This document shows positions 1-8,278 of a DNA stretch of 17,470 bases, piece by piece. The first letter of the stretch is position 1; the number at the start of each line of letters is the position of its first letter. The translations under genes were made by a program, and so were the position numbers. Below the pieces are notes generated by a model. It made no database searches. It was given only the letters and a program-made list of their open reading frames with translations, and was not told where the DNA came from. This DNA is from DASRJX01 sp035649235 (GTDB taxonomy: Bacteria; Acidobacteriota; Polarisedimenticolia; Gp22-AA2): NCBI GenBank assembly GCA_035649235.1, contig DASRJX010000114.1, positions 1-17,470 on the forward strand. The letters run 5' to 3'.

Positions 1-158
1 GGGACTGATCGACAGGAGGGATCGCAGCGGGAGACGGGGAGACGGGATCGTCCTTACAAGACGTGTGGATGTTAACAGGAGCCGGCGACCGGCGCAAGAG
101 GCCCCGAGCCCTTGCGGGACGGGCCGTTCCGGCCCCTCCCCCGCGGCCAGGGCGGGCC

Positions 159-243
159 TGGTGCGAAAGGAGGGACTCGAACCCTCATGGGTTGCCCCAC
201 CGGATCCTAAATCCGGCGCGTCTGCCAGTTCCGCCACTTTCGC
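159..243 (-). tRNA. tRNA-Leu (anticodon UAG)
   Basis: Reading the minus strand from 243, a class II tRNA folds. The acceptor GCGAAAG pairs with CTTTCGC, the anticodon stem CCGGA/TCCGG encloses loop TTTAGGA (anticodon TAG), there is a variable arm, and the T loop is GGTTCGAGTCC. The 3' CCA is encoded at 159-161. At 85 bases including CCA and with a long variable arm it fits leucine tRNA. It lies 37 bases past the stop of the protease gene, on the same strand. Confidence 0.96.
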
Positions 244-280
244 GCCCGGCGCCAAAATGTAGCACAGGGGGCGCGCGGAT

Positions 281-3200
281 CTACTTCTGGACTTTATAGT
301 TCGGCCGTTGCGGCTTCCTGGGGGGGGTCTTCTTGAGCTCCTCCAGGACGTAGTCGATTGCCCTCTCGAGCTGCGGGTCGTGACCCGCGACCATCAGGTC
401 CGGGGCATTCTCGACCTCGATGTCGGGATCGACGCCATGGTTCTCGACGACCCAGTCCCCCTTGGCCGGATCCCACATGCCGAAGTCGGGCATGGTCACG
501 CGGCCGCCGTCGACCAGCGGCAGATCGTGGCTGATCCCGACGAGCCCTCCCCAGGTCCTCTTGCCGATGAGCGGACCCAGGCCCTGTTGCCGGAAGTAGT
601 AGGGAAACGCGTCCCCCCCCGAGCCGGCGTACTCATTGATCAGGATGCACTTCGGGCCGTCGATGGCGTAGGTCGGCGTCCGGAACCCCTCGCCGTCCCG
701 GGTCGACCAGGCGACCCAGGTTTTCTGGCGCAGGCGATCGATGAAGAAATCGGGGATGAAGCCGCCGCCGTTGAACCGCTCGTCCACGATGATGCCGTCC
801 CGGCCGACCTGGGGGTAGTACTGCTTGGTGAACTCGCGCATCCCCTGGATCGAGGTGTTCGGGACGTGGATGTAGGCGATCCGGCCGCCGGTCGCGCGGT
901 CCACCTTCTCGCGGTTGGCGCGCACCCAGGCCGTGTAGCGGAGCGACGTCTCCTCCCCGATCGGCTTGACCGTGAACGTGCGCGGCTTGGGATCGTCGGG
1001 CGAGGAGCCGACCTTGATCGTGGTCTGCTTGCCGGTCGTCCCCAGGAAGGCCGCGTACACGTTGAGGGGTGCCGCGACCGGCCGGCCGTTCACCTCCAGG
1101 AGGTAGTCCCCGGCCCGAACGTCGATCCCCGGTTCGCCGAGAGGCGCCGCCGTTGTGGAGTTCCAGTCCCGCTCGGCCAAGATCGTTTTGAAGCGGTAGC
1201 GGCCGCTCTTCTCGTCCAGATCGTAATCGGCGCCCAGGAGGCCGACGTCGACACGCGGGATCTGCGGCGCGTCCCCGCCGGAAACGTAGGTGTGAGAGGT
1301 CGACAGCTCGCCGATCAGATCGCCCAGGATGTAGTTCAGGTCGGAGCGGTGGGCGACGAACGGCACCAGCTGGCGGTAGCGCTCGCCCACGGCCTTCCAG
1401 TCGAGGCCGCCCATGGCGGGGTCATAGTAGAAGTCGCGTTCCAGCCGCCACGCCTCGTTGAACATCTGCATCCATTCCTGGCGCGGGTCGATGGTCGCCA
1501 TGAGGGCGCCGGTCTCGATCTTGCCGTCCCCGACCTTCTTCCCCTCCGCCACTTCGACGATGCCGAAGGCGTCGCGCGCCCGGTACAGGATCTTGCCGCC
1601 GTCCTTCGACAGGCCGAAGCCGGTATCGACACCCGCGATGACCACCTGGTCCTTGCGCTTCTCGAGGTCGTACATCCTGATCGTCCCGGTGGAGGACTGA
1701 TCGCCGTCGAAGCTCGGCTCGTCGACCGTCAGGTAGATGATCTTGCCCTTGACGACGGCCAGCACTCCGATGCGCGCGGGTGCTATCGGGATCTCCGCCA
1801 CGCGCTGGCCCAGGCCCTTCAGCTCGATGACGACGGGCTTGGGAGGCTCGCTCTTCTTGGCTCCCTCCTTGTCGTCCTTCCCTTCCTTCCCCTTGTCGGC
1901 CTCCTTGTCCTTATCCTTATCTTTATCTTTGTCCTTCTCCTTGGCGGCGTCCTTCCCCTTGTCCTCCTTCTTGTCGTCCGCTTCGTCCCCCTTCTCCTCG
2001 TCGCTCTGGGGCACGACGGGCGAGGCCACGTCGGGGCGCAGCGCCGCCGCGTAGATCTTGTCGGTCACGGAGAACTGAAAATCGGTCTCGAAGGCGCCGA
2101 AGCGCGGGTTCAGCGTGCGCCGGGAGACGAAATAGAGGTTGTCCCCCTGCGGATCGAAAGCGGGGCCGAAATCGTCGAACAGACCCGAGGACACGGGCGT
2201 CGCCTGACCGCTCTCGATCGAGTAGACGAACACCCGGCTCATCAAGTTGGGCCCACCCATCGAGTAGGCCAGCCACCGCGAGTCCCCCGACCAGGTGTAA
2301 TCGTGGATCTCGGAGTAGTCGCTCCGATCGACGCGGGTGATGGTCCCCTTCTCGACGTCACACCAGTAGAGGGTGTAGGTCTTGTCGGAGAAGGCGACCT
2401 TCTTCGAGTCGGGAGACCAGCGCGGGCCGAAGCGGAAGGTGGCGCCGCCTTTCGTCACCTGCCGGTCGGGCGTCTTGCCATCGCTGCCGATGACGTGGAT
2501 CTCGTACTCGCCGCTCTTGTCCGACAGGTACGCGATCCACTTGCCGTCGGGGGACCAGGCCGGATCGCGCTCGCGCGCGCCCGGAGTCTGCGTCAGGTTG
2601 CGCGGGTCGCCCTTTTCGGCCGGCACGGTGAACAGGTCGCCGCGCGCCTCGAGCACCGCCCGCTTCGCCGAGGGGGAGAGGTCGTAGCCCTGGATGAACG
2701 AGGAGACGCTCTTCAGCTCGGCGCGGGTGGCCGGCTTGTCGTCGGGGACCAGGACCTTGATCTTCGCGACCTTCTCGTCCGGCAGGCTCATGACGTGCAG
2801 GTAGCCGCCGTTCTCGAAGACGATGGCGTCCGACCCGACCGAAGGCCATTTGACGTCGTACTCCGTGAACTTCGTCACCTGACGGTGCGTCTTCGTCCTG
2901 GTGTCGTAGGCCCAGAGGTTGGCCGTGCGTCCGTCCCGGTCGGAGGCGTAGTAGACCGTTTCTCCGTGCCACATCGGCCACTCGTCGGCCCCCGGCCAGT
3001 CGGTGATCTTCTCCGAGGTGTTGCGCGCCAGGTCGTAGATCCAGATGTTGGGGGCGTTCCCGCCCTTGTACCTCTTCCAGGTGCGGTTGTCGTAGCTCGG
3101 GGCGACGTACGCGATCCGCTGCCCGTCGGACGATAGCGACGCGTAGCCGGCCGTCGGGAGGGGCAGGGGTGCCTCGAAGCCGCCGGCAGCCGCGACCTTG

Positions 3201-3634
3201 AAAAACCGGTCGAAGCGCCGGATGAACGAGGCGCGCTGCGAGCGCAGCAGGATGGCCCGTCCGTCGGGGAACCATTCGGCGACCTGATCGACGTCCGGGT
3301 GCCAGGTGAGCCGCGTCGGCTCGCCGCCCTCCACCGGGACGGTGAAGGCGTCGAAGTTGCCGTCGTACTCACCGCTGAAGGCGATGGTCCGGCCGTCGGG
3401 CGAGAACTTCGGGAATCGCTCGAGGCCCTCGTGGGTCGTCAGGCGCGCTGCGACGCCCCCGGAGCGCGCCACCGTCCAGAGATCTCCGGCGTAAACGAAG
3501 ACGATGCGGTCCCCCTGGATGTCCGGCTGCCTGAGCAGGCGGCACTCCTCGAGCGCCAGGCTCATGGTGAACGGGGCCTGAAACAAGGCGCAGGCGATCG
3601 CCAGGGCGCCGCGACGAACGATGGCAGGCAGCAT
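281..3634 (-). CDS. Exported tricorn-type protease (S41 family peptidase with beta-propellers and PDZ)
   Basis: This 1117-residue protein is predicted to be a periplasmic or secreted serine peptidase of the tricorn type, which trims oligopeptides. The start at 3634 has a GGAGG ribosome site about 10 bases upstream and begins a signal peptide (MLPAIVRRGALAIACALF). The frame stays open to 4003, but that extension would cover the divergent promoter and the next gene. Repeated propeller motifs such as FSPDGRTIAF, WSPDGKWIAY and WSGDSRWLAY fill roughly residues 50-720. A PDZ-like segment and the peptidase core follow. The catalytic set aligns with Thermoplasma tricorn: Ser780-His781 (TSH), nucleophile Ser1005 (AGSGGD) and Glu1064 (ENHGVDPD). 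Their spacing, 224 and 59 residues, compares with 219 and 58 in tricorn. An Asp/Lys-rich linker (about residues 540-600) interrupts the propellers. Bacterial relatives usually act alone, so the archaeal capsid-like assembly should not be assumed. Confidence 0.93.
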   Translation of the reverse strand: MLPAIVRRGALAIACALFQAPFTMSLALEECRLLRQPDIQGDRIVFVYAGDLWTVARSGGVAARLTTHEGLERFPKFSPDGRTIAFSGEYDGNFDAFTVPVEGGEPTRLTWHPDVDQVAEWFPDGRAILLRSQRASFIRRFDRFFKVAAAGGFEAPLPLPTAGYASLSSDGQRIAYVAPSYDNRTWKRYKGGNAPNIWIYDLARNTSEKITDWPGADEWPMWHGETVYYASDRDGRTANLWAYDTRTKTHRQVTKFTEYDVKWPSVGSDAIVFENGGYLHVMSLPDEKVAKIKVLVPDDKPATRAELKSVSSFIQGYDLSPSAKRAVLEARGDLFTVPAEKGDPRNLTQTPGARERDPAWSPDGKWIAYLSDKSGEYEIHVIGSDGKTPDRQVTKGGATFRFGPRWSPDSKKVAFSDKTYTLYWCDVEKGTITRVDRSDYSEIHDYTWSGDSRWLAYSMGGPNLMSRVFVYSIESGQATPVSSGLFDDFGPAFDPQGDNLYFVSRRTLNPRFGAFETDFQFSVTDKIYAAALRPDVASPVVPQSDEEKGDEADDKKEDKGKDAAKEKDKDKDKDKDKEADKGKEGKDDKEGAKKSEPPKPVVIELKGLGQRVAEIPIAPARIGVLAVVKGKIIYLTVDEPSFDGDQSSTGTIRMYDLEKRKDQVVIAGVDTGFGLSKDGGKILYRARDAFGIVEVAEGKKVGDGKIETGALMATIDPRQEWMQMFNEAWRLERDFYYDPAMGGLDWKAVGERYRQLVPFVAHRSDLNYILGDLIGELSTSHTYVSGGDAPQIPRVDVGLLGADYDLDEKSGRYRFKTILAERDWNSTTAAPLGEPGIDVRAGDYLLEVNGRPVAAPLNVYAAFLGTTGKQTTIKVGSSPDDPKPRTFTVKPIGEETSLRYTAWVRANREKVDRATGGRIAYIHVPNTSIQGMREFTKQYYPQVGRDGIIVDERFNGGGFIPDFFIDRLRQKTWVAWSTRDGEGFRTPTYAIDGPKCILINEYAGSGGDAFPYYFRQQGLGPLIGKRTWGGLVGISHDLPLVDGGRVTMPDFGMWDPAKGDWVVENHGVDPDIEVENAPDLMVAGHDPQLERAIDYVLEELKKTPPRKPQRPNYKVQK
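1845..2010 (-). repeat. Lys/Asp/Glu-rich low-complexity insert inside the tricorn-type protease
   Basis: The coding strand is almost pure purine here and encodes alternating KD, KE and DK residues, including a run of five KD pairs around 1908-1935. The insert is probably a flexible charged linker between propeller blades. The near-hexameric repeat could change length by slippage in steps that keep the frame. Confidence 0.75.
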
Positions 3635-3705
3635 GGGGCGCAAACCCTCCTCGGTGCGGATCCAAGACCCGCCTTGTGACCGTCCCTCGCGGTCGGAAGC
3701 CGGTA

Positions 3706-3735
3706 AGAATAGGACCACCCCCCCGGCAGCGTCAA
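3706..3735 (-). promoter_or_regulatory. Sigma-70-type promoter of the tricorn-type protease gene
   Basis: On the minus strand, TTGACG (3735-3730) and TATTCT (3711-3706) are separated by 18 bases. Transcription would begin near 3699, giving a leader of about 65 bases. The only element seen for the divergent gene is a -10-like TAGAAT at 3767-3772 on the plus strand, with no convincing -35. Confidence 0.55.
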
Positions 3736-3815
3736 CAACGCGCCCGATCCGCGGAAGGTTCCGGTCTAGAATCCCTCCGTTCACCTCACGTCTGGAGCCG
3801 GAGGGTCCCGCATCG

Positions 3816-5528
3816 ATGGCTCGCCCTGCGCGGCATCCCCGCTCGTCCCGCGGCCTGACGCGGCGGCTGTTCGTGGAAGGGGCGCTCCGGACGACCTTGC
3901 TCGCCGGACTGGGTGGCGGCAGCTCGATCGCCGCGCTCGCCTCCGCCCTCCCGTCCGGCGGACCGAAGCCGGGGGCGCGGCGCGGATTCGACGGAGAGAT
4001 CATCGCCGAGCCCTACAGCATCGCCCACCGCCTGCGCGACGGGACGCTGAACATCCCCGATCCCGCCCCGGAGGGCCCCCTGCTCGACGCCATCGTCATC
4101 GGCGGCGGGGTGTCGGGGCTCATGGCGGCGTGGGAGCTCGAACGCGGCGGGCTCGCGGACGTTGCCCTGTTCGAGATGGCCGATTACGTCGGCGGCAACG
4201 CCCGCAAGGGCCACGCCAACGGTACCGACTTCACCTGCGCCACCTGGTCCCTGGCACGGCCGAGGGACCCGTTCCTGACCCGGCTCCTGCAGGACCTCGA
4301 CGTCATCGAGCGCATCGGCTGCGACGGCACGCCGCGCATCCGGCGGCAGTACGTCGGTCCCGGCCCGGAGTACAACATCTTCCTCGACGGCGCGTGGTAC
4401 GCGCAGCCGGATTTCGCGTCATCCGACGATGCAGCCGCTAAGCGCCTCCCTCTGTCGCAGCGAGGCCGCGAGGGGCTCGCCGCCTTCTATCGCGAGATGC
4501 GCGACGGCCTGGGCCGCCGCGGCCGGGACGGCCGGCCGGCGTTCGCCATGCCCGTCAAGGAGGGAAGCCGGGACGCCGACCTGCTAGCCCTCGACCGGAT
4601 CACGCTCGAGGAGTTCGTCCGCCGCAAGGGCTGGGGGGACGAGGCGCTCGCGGAGGCGGACGACTGGAGCACCAGCACGATCGGGGGATCCGTGAGGGAG
4701 GTCTCGGCATACGCTTTCTGGGCCTTCAACTGCCTCGGGCAAGGGGGAGAGGACATCACCCTGCCGGGCGGCAACGCCTGGCTGGCGGCGAAGCTCGCCG
4801 AGAAGGTGGGGCGGGAGAAGATCGCGAGCGGGAGGATGGCGGTGCGCGTCCGGAACCAGGGACGCGAGGTCCATGTGACGCTCATCGACCCGGCGTCCGG
4901 GAGCTTCTCCCGCCGCCGGGCCCGCGCGGTCGTTATCGCCTGCCCCAAGCACATCACCGGCCGCATCGTCCCCGAGATGAGCCGCGGGGCCTGGCAGGCC
5001 TACCGGCAGTTCCGCTACGGCGCGCTGCTGATGGGCGCGGCCCACGTGCGGCGGACGCCGGTGCTCAAGGGGGGGCCGCTCGCCTGGTTCAATGCCGCGA
5101 CAGGGCGTTTCATCCAGGGGTTCCTGGTCGCCGACTACAACTCGCCGCGCTGGCGCCAGGGGGACCCGGCGCGTCCCAACGTCCTCTGTCTCTGGGCTCC
5201 GCTCGCGGGCAGGGCGACTCGCAGCGAGCTGCTCCTGCGCCCCTGGACCCACTGGGCCGACCGGATGGCGGCCGATCTCGAAGACCTGGTCCCCGGCATC
5301 CTCGACACCGTGACCCGGCTCGACATTTACGCCTGGGGCCACCACATGGTGATCCCCTATCCGGGCTTCCTCACAGGCACGGCGCTGCCGGCGGTGTCCC
5401 GTCCGCTCGGACGGATCACCTTCGCGCACAGCGACCGGAACGGGATGCCGAGCTTCGAGCTGGCGACGCGCGCCGGGCATGATGCCGCGCGCGAGGCGAT
5501 TGCGTTGGTCCGTGGAGAAACGTCGTGA
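3816..5528 (+). CDS. Tat-exported FAD/NAD(P)-binding oxidoreductase (amine-oxidase-like)
   Basis: This 570-residue flavoprotein-like oxidoreductase has no identifiable substrate. The ATG at 3816 has GGAGGG about 10 bases upstream. The N-terminus carries a twin-arginine signal (TRRLFVEG, Arg16-Arg17), a hydrophobic stretch and an Ala-rich end (ALASALPS), which predict folded export to the periplasm. The dinucleotide-binding motif IGGGVSGL lies at residues 95-102, with the acidic FE about 25 residues on and then GGNA, as in FAD-linked amine oxidase and phytoene-desaturase-type folds. The C-terminal TFAHSDRNGMPSFELATRAG resembles the second FAD-contacting segment of this superfamily. It is divergent from the protease gene (181-base gap) and ends 3 bases from the opposing TPR gene. 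The frame is open back to 3621, but the Tat signal and ribosome site favour 3816. Confidence 0.88.
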   Translation: MARPARHPRSSRGLTRRLFVEGALRTTLLAGLGGGSSIAALASALPSGGPKPGARRGFDGEIIAEPYSIAHRLRDGTLNIPDPAPEGPLLDAIVIGGGVSGLMAAWELERGGLADVALFEMADYVGGNARKGHANGTDFTCATWSLARPRDPFLTRLLQDLDVIERIGCDGTPRIRRQYVGPGPEYNIFLDGAWYAQPDFASSDDAAAKRLPLSQRGREGLAAFYREMRDGLGRRGRDGRPAFAMPVKEGSRDADLLALDRITLEEFVRRKGWGDEALAEADDWSTSTIGGSVREVSAYAFWAFNCLGQGGEDITLPGGNAWLAAKLAEKVGREKIASGRMAVRVRNQGREVHVTLIDPASGSFSRRRARAVVIACPKHITGRIVPEMSRGAWQAYRQFRYGALLMGAAHVRRTPVLKGGPLAWFNAATGRFIQGFLVADYNSPRWRQGDPARPNVLCLWAPLAGRATRSELLLRPWTHWADRMAADLEDLVPGILDTVTRLDIYAWGHHMVIPYPGFLTGTALPAVSRPLGRITFAHSDRNGMPSFELATRAGHDAAREAIALVRGETS

Positions 5529-5531
5529 GGT

Positions 5532-6134
5532 CTACTGCCCGGCCAGGGACGTACGGGTCATCAGCTTGCGGGCCGCCGCGGCTTCGCCGCTGTCCGGCCA
5601 CTTGGCGATGATCTCGTCCAGGATCGGCTGCGCCTGCCGGCTCCGGCCGCTCTCGACCAGCACCTCGGCGAGCCGGACGCTGAACAGCGGCAGTCCGGGG
5701 TTCTCCCGCGCGCCGCGGGCGAAGTAGCGCTCGGCGATCGCGAGTTCCCCTTTCTCCTTCATGATCTCCCCGAGGCCCAGGAGGGCCGGCGGGTAACCGG
5801 GGGCGGCGTACAGCGCCTCGTGGTAGAGCTTGATGGCGCGGACGACATCCCGCGTCCCGGCCCGGTGCATCTTCGCCAGGGTGGCCGCGACCTCGGGGTC
5901 CTCCGGCCGCAGGGAGAAGACCCGCTCCTCGACGGCGATGGCGCGGGAGAGGTCGCGCACTTCCAGGAGATCGATCGCGATCCTGTGACAGGCCTGCGCC
6001 TCGGTGCTCTCGGTGCAGGCGAGGCAGGACTCCGCCGTCGGGCCCTTGGTGGGGGACGACAGGAGGCCCGGTGTGACGAGGGCGAGCCCTTGAAGCGCCA
6101 CGAACGCCAGGAGACTCCTGAGGACGATGCGCAC
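5532..6134 (-). CDS. Secreted TPR-repeat protein
   Basis: This 200-residue protein has an N-terminal signal peptide (RIVLRSLLAFVALQGLALV) and tetratricopeptide-like helical pairs over about residues 65-190. Examples are RAIAVEERVFSLRPEDPEVA, ALLGLGEIMKEKGELAIAER and LAEVLVESGRSRQAQPILDE. Such repeats bind partner proteins, and no enzymatic motif is visible. A Cys-containing segment (ESCLACTES, then ACHR) follows the signal peptide and could form disulphides. The start is GTG at 6134 with a GGGAGGGAG ribosome site just upstream. The gene converges on the flavoprotein gene with a 3-base gap and is divergent from the amidohydrolase gene. Its partner is unknown. Confidence 0.85.
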   Translation of the reverse strand: MRIVLRSLLAFVALQGLALVTPGLLSSPTKGPTAESCLACTESTEAQACHRIAIDLLEVRDLSRAIAVEERVFSLRPEDPEVAATLAKMHRAGTRDVVRAIKLYHEALYAAPGYPPALLGLGEIMKEKGELAIAERYFARGARENPGLPLFSVRLAEVLVESGRSRQAQPILDEIIAKWPDSGEAAAARKLMTRTSLAGQ

Positions 6135-6176
6135 GCCACTCCCTCCCGCGTGGATAAGATTGTTCTCGACCGGTGA

Positions 6177-6205
6177 TTGCGCAAGCGATCGCAGATCTGT
6201 AATCT
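6177..6205 (+). promoter_or_regulatory. Sigma-70-type promoter of the amidohydrolase gene
   Basis: TTGCGC (6177-6182) and TAATCT (6200-6205) are 17 bases apart, about 20 bases before the start codon at 6226. TTGCGCAA is itself palindromic, so the same bases could serve as a -35 for the divergent TPR gene. Its -10 would then be the weak AATCTT on the minus strand. Confidence 0.5.
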
Positions 6206-6208
6206 GCG
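6190..6208. promoter_or_regulatory. Inverted repeat over the -10 box, possible operator
   Basis: CGCAGAT (6190-6196) and ATCTGCG (6202-6208) form perfect 7-base arms around CTGTA. The repeat overlaps the predicted -10 of the amidohydrolase promoter, a usual place for a repressor to bind. It could instead act as a small leader hairpin. Confidence 0.4.
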
Positions 6209-6225
6209 CGGCGGGAGGTCACGCC

Positions 6226-8013
6226 ATGCTCGCACGCCACGCGCTGCTCCTGGTCCTGATCGAGGCCGTGGGCGCCGGTGCGCTCCACGCCGCGCCCTCC
6301 GATCCGACGCGCTCGACGGCGGCCCCGACCGGCCCACAGGCGGGCGGACCCTCGGCCGCGCCGACCGCGGGCCGCGCCCGCCCCGCCGACATCGTCCTGC
6401 ACGGTGGGCCCGTCTACACCGTCGGTTCCGTGCGTGCCTGGTCCGAGGCGGTGGCCGTGCGGGGGGAGAAGATCGTCTACGTCGGCTCGGCCGGGGAGGC
6501 CTCAGCCTACATCGGCCCCAAGACCCAGGTCGTCGACCTCAAGGGCCGCTTCGTCCTGCCGGCGTTCCAGGATGCGCACGTCCACCCGATCTCGGGCGGC
6601 GTCTCCTACACGGCCGGCTGCGCCCTCTACAACCTCGAGACCAAGGAGGCGTACGTCAAGGCCGTCGCCGACTACGCGGCCGCGCACCCGGCGGCGGCCT
6701 GGATCCGCGGCGACGGCTGGCTCCTCTCCGCCTTCGCGCCGACCGGCATCCCCGACCGGAAGCTCCTCGACGCCGTCGTGCCCGGCCGGCCGGTCTACCT
6801 CGAGTCGTCCGACGGCCATTCCGCCTGGGTGAACTCCGCCGCTTTGCGGACGGCGGGCGTGACGCGCGACACGGCCGATCCTCCGGGAGGCCGCATCGAC
6901 CGCGACCCGAAGGGGGAGCCCGTCGGCAGCCTGCAGGACAGCGCCATGAGCCTGGTGGCCGACAAGATCCCGCCGTTCACCTTCGAAGAGCGCCAGGACG
7001 GCCTCCGGTACGCCATCAAGATGCTGAACCGATTCGGCGTGACGTCGTTCCAGGACGCGAGCGTCAACGAGGAAGGGCTGCGCGTCTACCGCTCGCTCGA
7101 CGAGCGCAAGGAGCTGACCGCCCGCGTCACGGCGTCGCTCTGGTGGGAGCGCGACCAGGGCCCGGAGCAGGTCTCCCGCTTCACGGATCAGCGCCACCGC
7201 TTCACGCGCGGCAACCTCCGCGCCACGACGGTCAAGATCATGCAGGACGGCGTCATGGAAGTGCAGACGGCGGCCGTTCTCAAGCCCTACGTCGGCAAGG
7301 GGGACCAGAAGGGCCTGACGATGGTCGACCCCGAGAAGCTCAAGGAGGCGGTGACCCTCCTCGACAAAGAGGGCTTCCAGGTGCACTTCCACGCCATCGG
7401 CGACGCCGCCATCCGGCAGTGCCTCGACGCCGTGGAGGCGGCGCGGCGCGCCAACGGCGCGCGCGACAGCCGGCACCACATCGCCCACATCGAGCTGTTC
7501 CACCCGACCGACATCCCGCGCTTCCGGCAGCTCGACGTGGTCGCCAACTTCCAGCCCCTGTGGGCCTACGCGGACGGCTACATCACCGACCTGACGCTGC
7601 CCTTCCTCGATCCGGAGCGCCGGCGCTGGCTCTACCCGATCGCGAGCCTGTTCCGATCCGGCGCCGTCGTCGCCTTCGGCAGCGACTGGTCGGTCTCTTC
7701 CGCCAATCCGCTGGAGGAGATCGAGGTCGCGGTCACCCGCATGGGCTGGTCCGGCCAGACGACGACCCCCTTCATCCCGGAGGAGAGGATCGATCTGCGG
7801 GACGCGATCGCGGCCTTCACCATCAACGCCGCCTACGTCAACTTCCAGGACGACCGCACGGGGTCGATCGAGGCCGGCAAGCTGGCCGACCTCATCGTCC
7901 TGGACCGCAACCTGTTCGCCATCCCGCCCGAGCAGATCTCGGAGTCGAAAGTGCTCCTGACGCTTCTCGGGGGGAAGCCGGTGTTCGGGACTCTGTCGCT
8001 CGCCGGGCCCTGA
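6226..8013 (+). CDS. Exported YtcJ/NfdA-type amidohydrolase (amidohydrolase family 3)
   Basis: This 595-residue metal-dependent hydrolase probably cleaves an amide or C-N bond of an unidentified substrate. The ATG at 6226 has GGAGGT 8 bases upstream and begins a signal peptide (MLARHALLLVLIEAVG, ending LHAAP), so the enzyme is likely periplasmic. Metal-site motifs appear in family order: DAHVHP (His118, His120), HFHAIGD (His387, His389), HIAHIE (His421) and FGSDW (Asp487). Lys337 in VKIMQDG may be a metal-bridging residue, but this is less certain. The C-terminal segment GSIEAGKLADLIVLDRN is the typical strand that rebuilds the small beta-sandwich. Length and motifs match the YtcJ / N-substituted formamide deformylase-like group. 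Substrate identity cannot be read from sequence. Confidence 0.93.
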   Translation: MLARHALLLVLIEAVGAGALHAAPSDPTRSTAAPTGPQAGGPSAAPTAGRARPADIVLHGGPVYTVGSVRAWSEAVAVRGEKIVYVGSAGEASAYIGPKTQVVDLKGRFVLPAFQDAHVHPISGGVSYTAGCALYNLETKEAYVKAVADYAAAHPAAAWIRGDGWLLSAFAPTGIPDRKLLDAVVPGRPVYLESSDGHSAWVNSAALRTAGVTRDTADPPGGRIDRDPKGEPVGSLQDSAMSLVADKIPPFTFEERQDGLRYAIKMLNRFGVTSFQDASVNEEGLRVYRSLDERKELTARVTASLWWERDQGPEQVSRFTDQRHRFTRGNLRATTVKIMQDGVMEVQTAAVLKPYVGKGDQKGLTMVDPEKLKEAVTLLDKEGFQVHFHAIGDAAIRQCLDAVEAARRANGARDSRHHIAHIELFHPTDIPRFRQLDVVANFQPLWAYADGYITDLTLPFLDPERRRWLYPIASLFRSGAVVAFGSDWSVSSANPLEEIEVAVTRMGWSGQTTTPFIPEERIDLRDAIAAFTINAAYVNFQDDRTGSIEAGKLADLIVLDRNLFAIPPEQISESKVLLTLLGGKPVFGTLSLAGP

Positions 8014-8060
8014 GGCCGAGCGTCCGGGAGCCGAGCGTCTGCCGCCAGCGCGGCAAAATG

Positions 8061-8137
8061 TGGCGCGCCCGGAGGGGCTCGAACCCCCGACCACCGGATT
8101 CGAAGTCCGGTGCTCTATCCAGCTGAGCTACGGGCGC
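8061..8137 (-). tRNA. tRNA-Arg (anticodon UCG)
   Basis: Read on the minus strand from 8137, acceptor GCGCCCG pairs with CGGGCGC. The D arm is AGCTCAGCTGGATAGAGC, anticodon stem CCGGA/TCCGG encloses CTTCGAA (anticodon TCG), and the T loop is GGTTCGAGCC. CCA is encoded at 8061-8063. Total length is 77 bases. A -10-like TATCTT lies on the minus strand at 8158-8153, about 15 bases before the mature 5' end. Confidence 0.97.
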
Positions 8138-8139
8138 GC

Positions 8140-8181
8140 GGCGGGAAACTGAAAGATACCCCATTCCCGCCGGGGCGGGAA
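8140..8181. repeat. Three GGCGGGAA half-sites including a perfect dyad
   Basis: TTCCCGCC (8164-8171) and GGCGGGAA (8174-8181) form a perfect 8-base inverted repeat around GG. A third GGCGGGAA lies at 8140-8147. The cluster sits between the tRNA-Arg and the kinase gene and overlaps the likely -35 region of the tRNA promoter. It may be a regulator-binding site. It lacks a T-run, so it is not a good terminator. Confidence 0.5.
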
Positions 8182-8227
8182 GCGCCGGCCTCGAACGGCA
8201 GCGAGTCAGCCCGGCGACCCGCCGGAC

Positions 8228-8255
8228 TTGCCGCACGGGATTTTCCGGCTAGACT
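8228..8255 (+). promoter_or_regulatory. Sigma-70-type promoter of the kinase-regulator operon
   Basis: TTGCCG (8228-8233) and TAGACT (8250-8255) are 16 bases apart. Transcription would start near 8262, giving a leader of about 17 bases to the GTG at 8279 or about 41 to the GTG at 8303. Confidence 0.5.
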
Positions 8256-8278
8256 CGTTGCGGCGGCCGTCCTGAGTC

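Noticed and set aside
1..158. Short plus-strand open frames at the left edge and over the tRNA-Leu
   Set aside because: They run through the tRNA gene, lack ribosome sites and show no protein-like pattern. Nothing else is recognisable in this stretch.
308..3136. Very long open frame on the plus strand opposite the tricorn-type protease gene
   Set aside because: It is antisense to a gene with clear catalytic motifs and has a biased composition typical of GC-rich shadow frames, with no ribosome site or recognisable domain.
3767..3772. Full promoter for the flavoprotein gene
   Set aside because: Only a -10-like TAGAAT is present; no acceptable -35 is found 16-18 bases upstream.
3635..4003. N-terminal extension of the protease frame up to 4003
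   Set aside because: It would cover the divergent promoter and the start of the flavoprotein gene. The signal peptide and ribosome site at 3634 define the start better.
8014..8060. Short direct repeat CCGAGCGTC twice after the amidohydrolase gene
   Set aside because: It is a nine-base repeat in GC-rich spacer DNA with no other structure. Chance is the simplest explanation.
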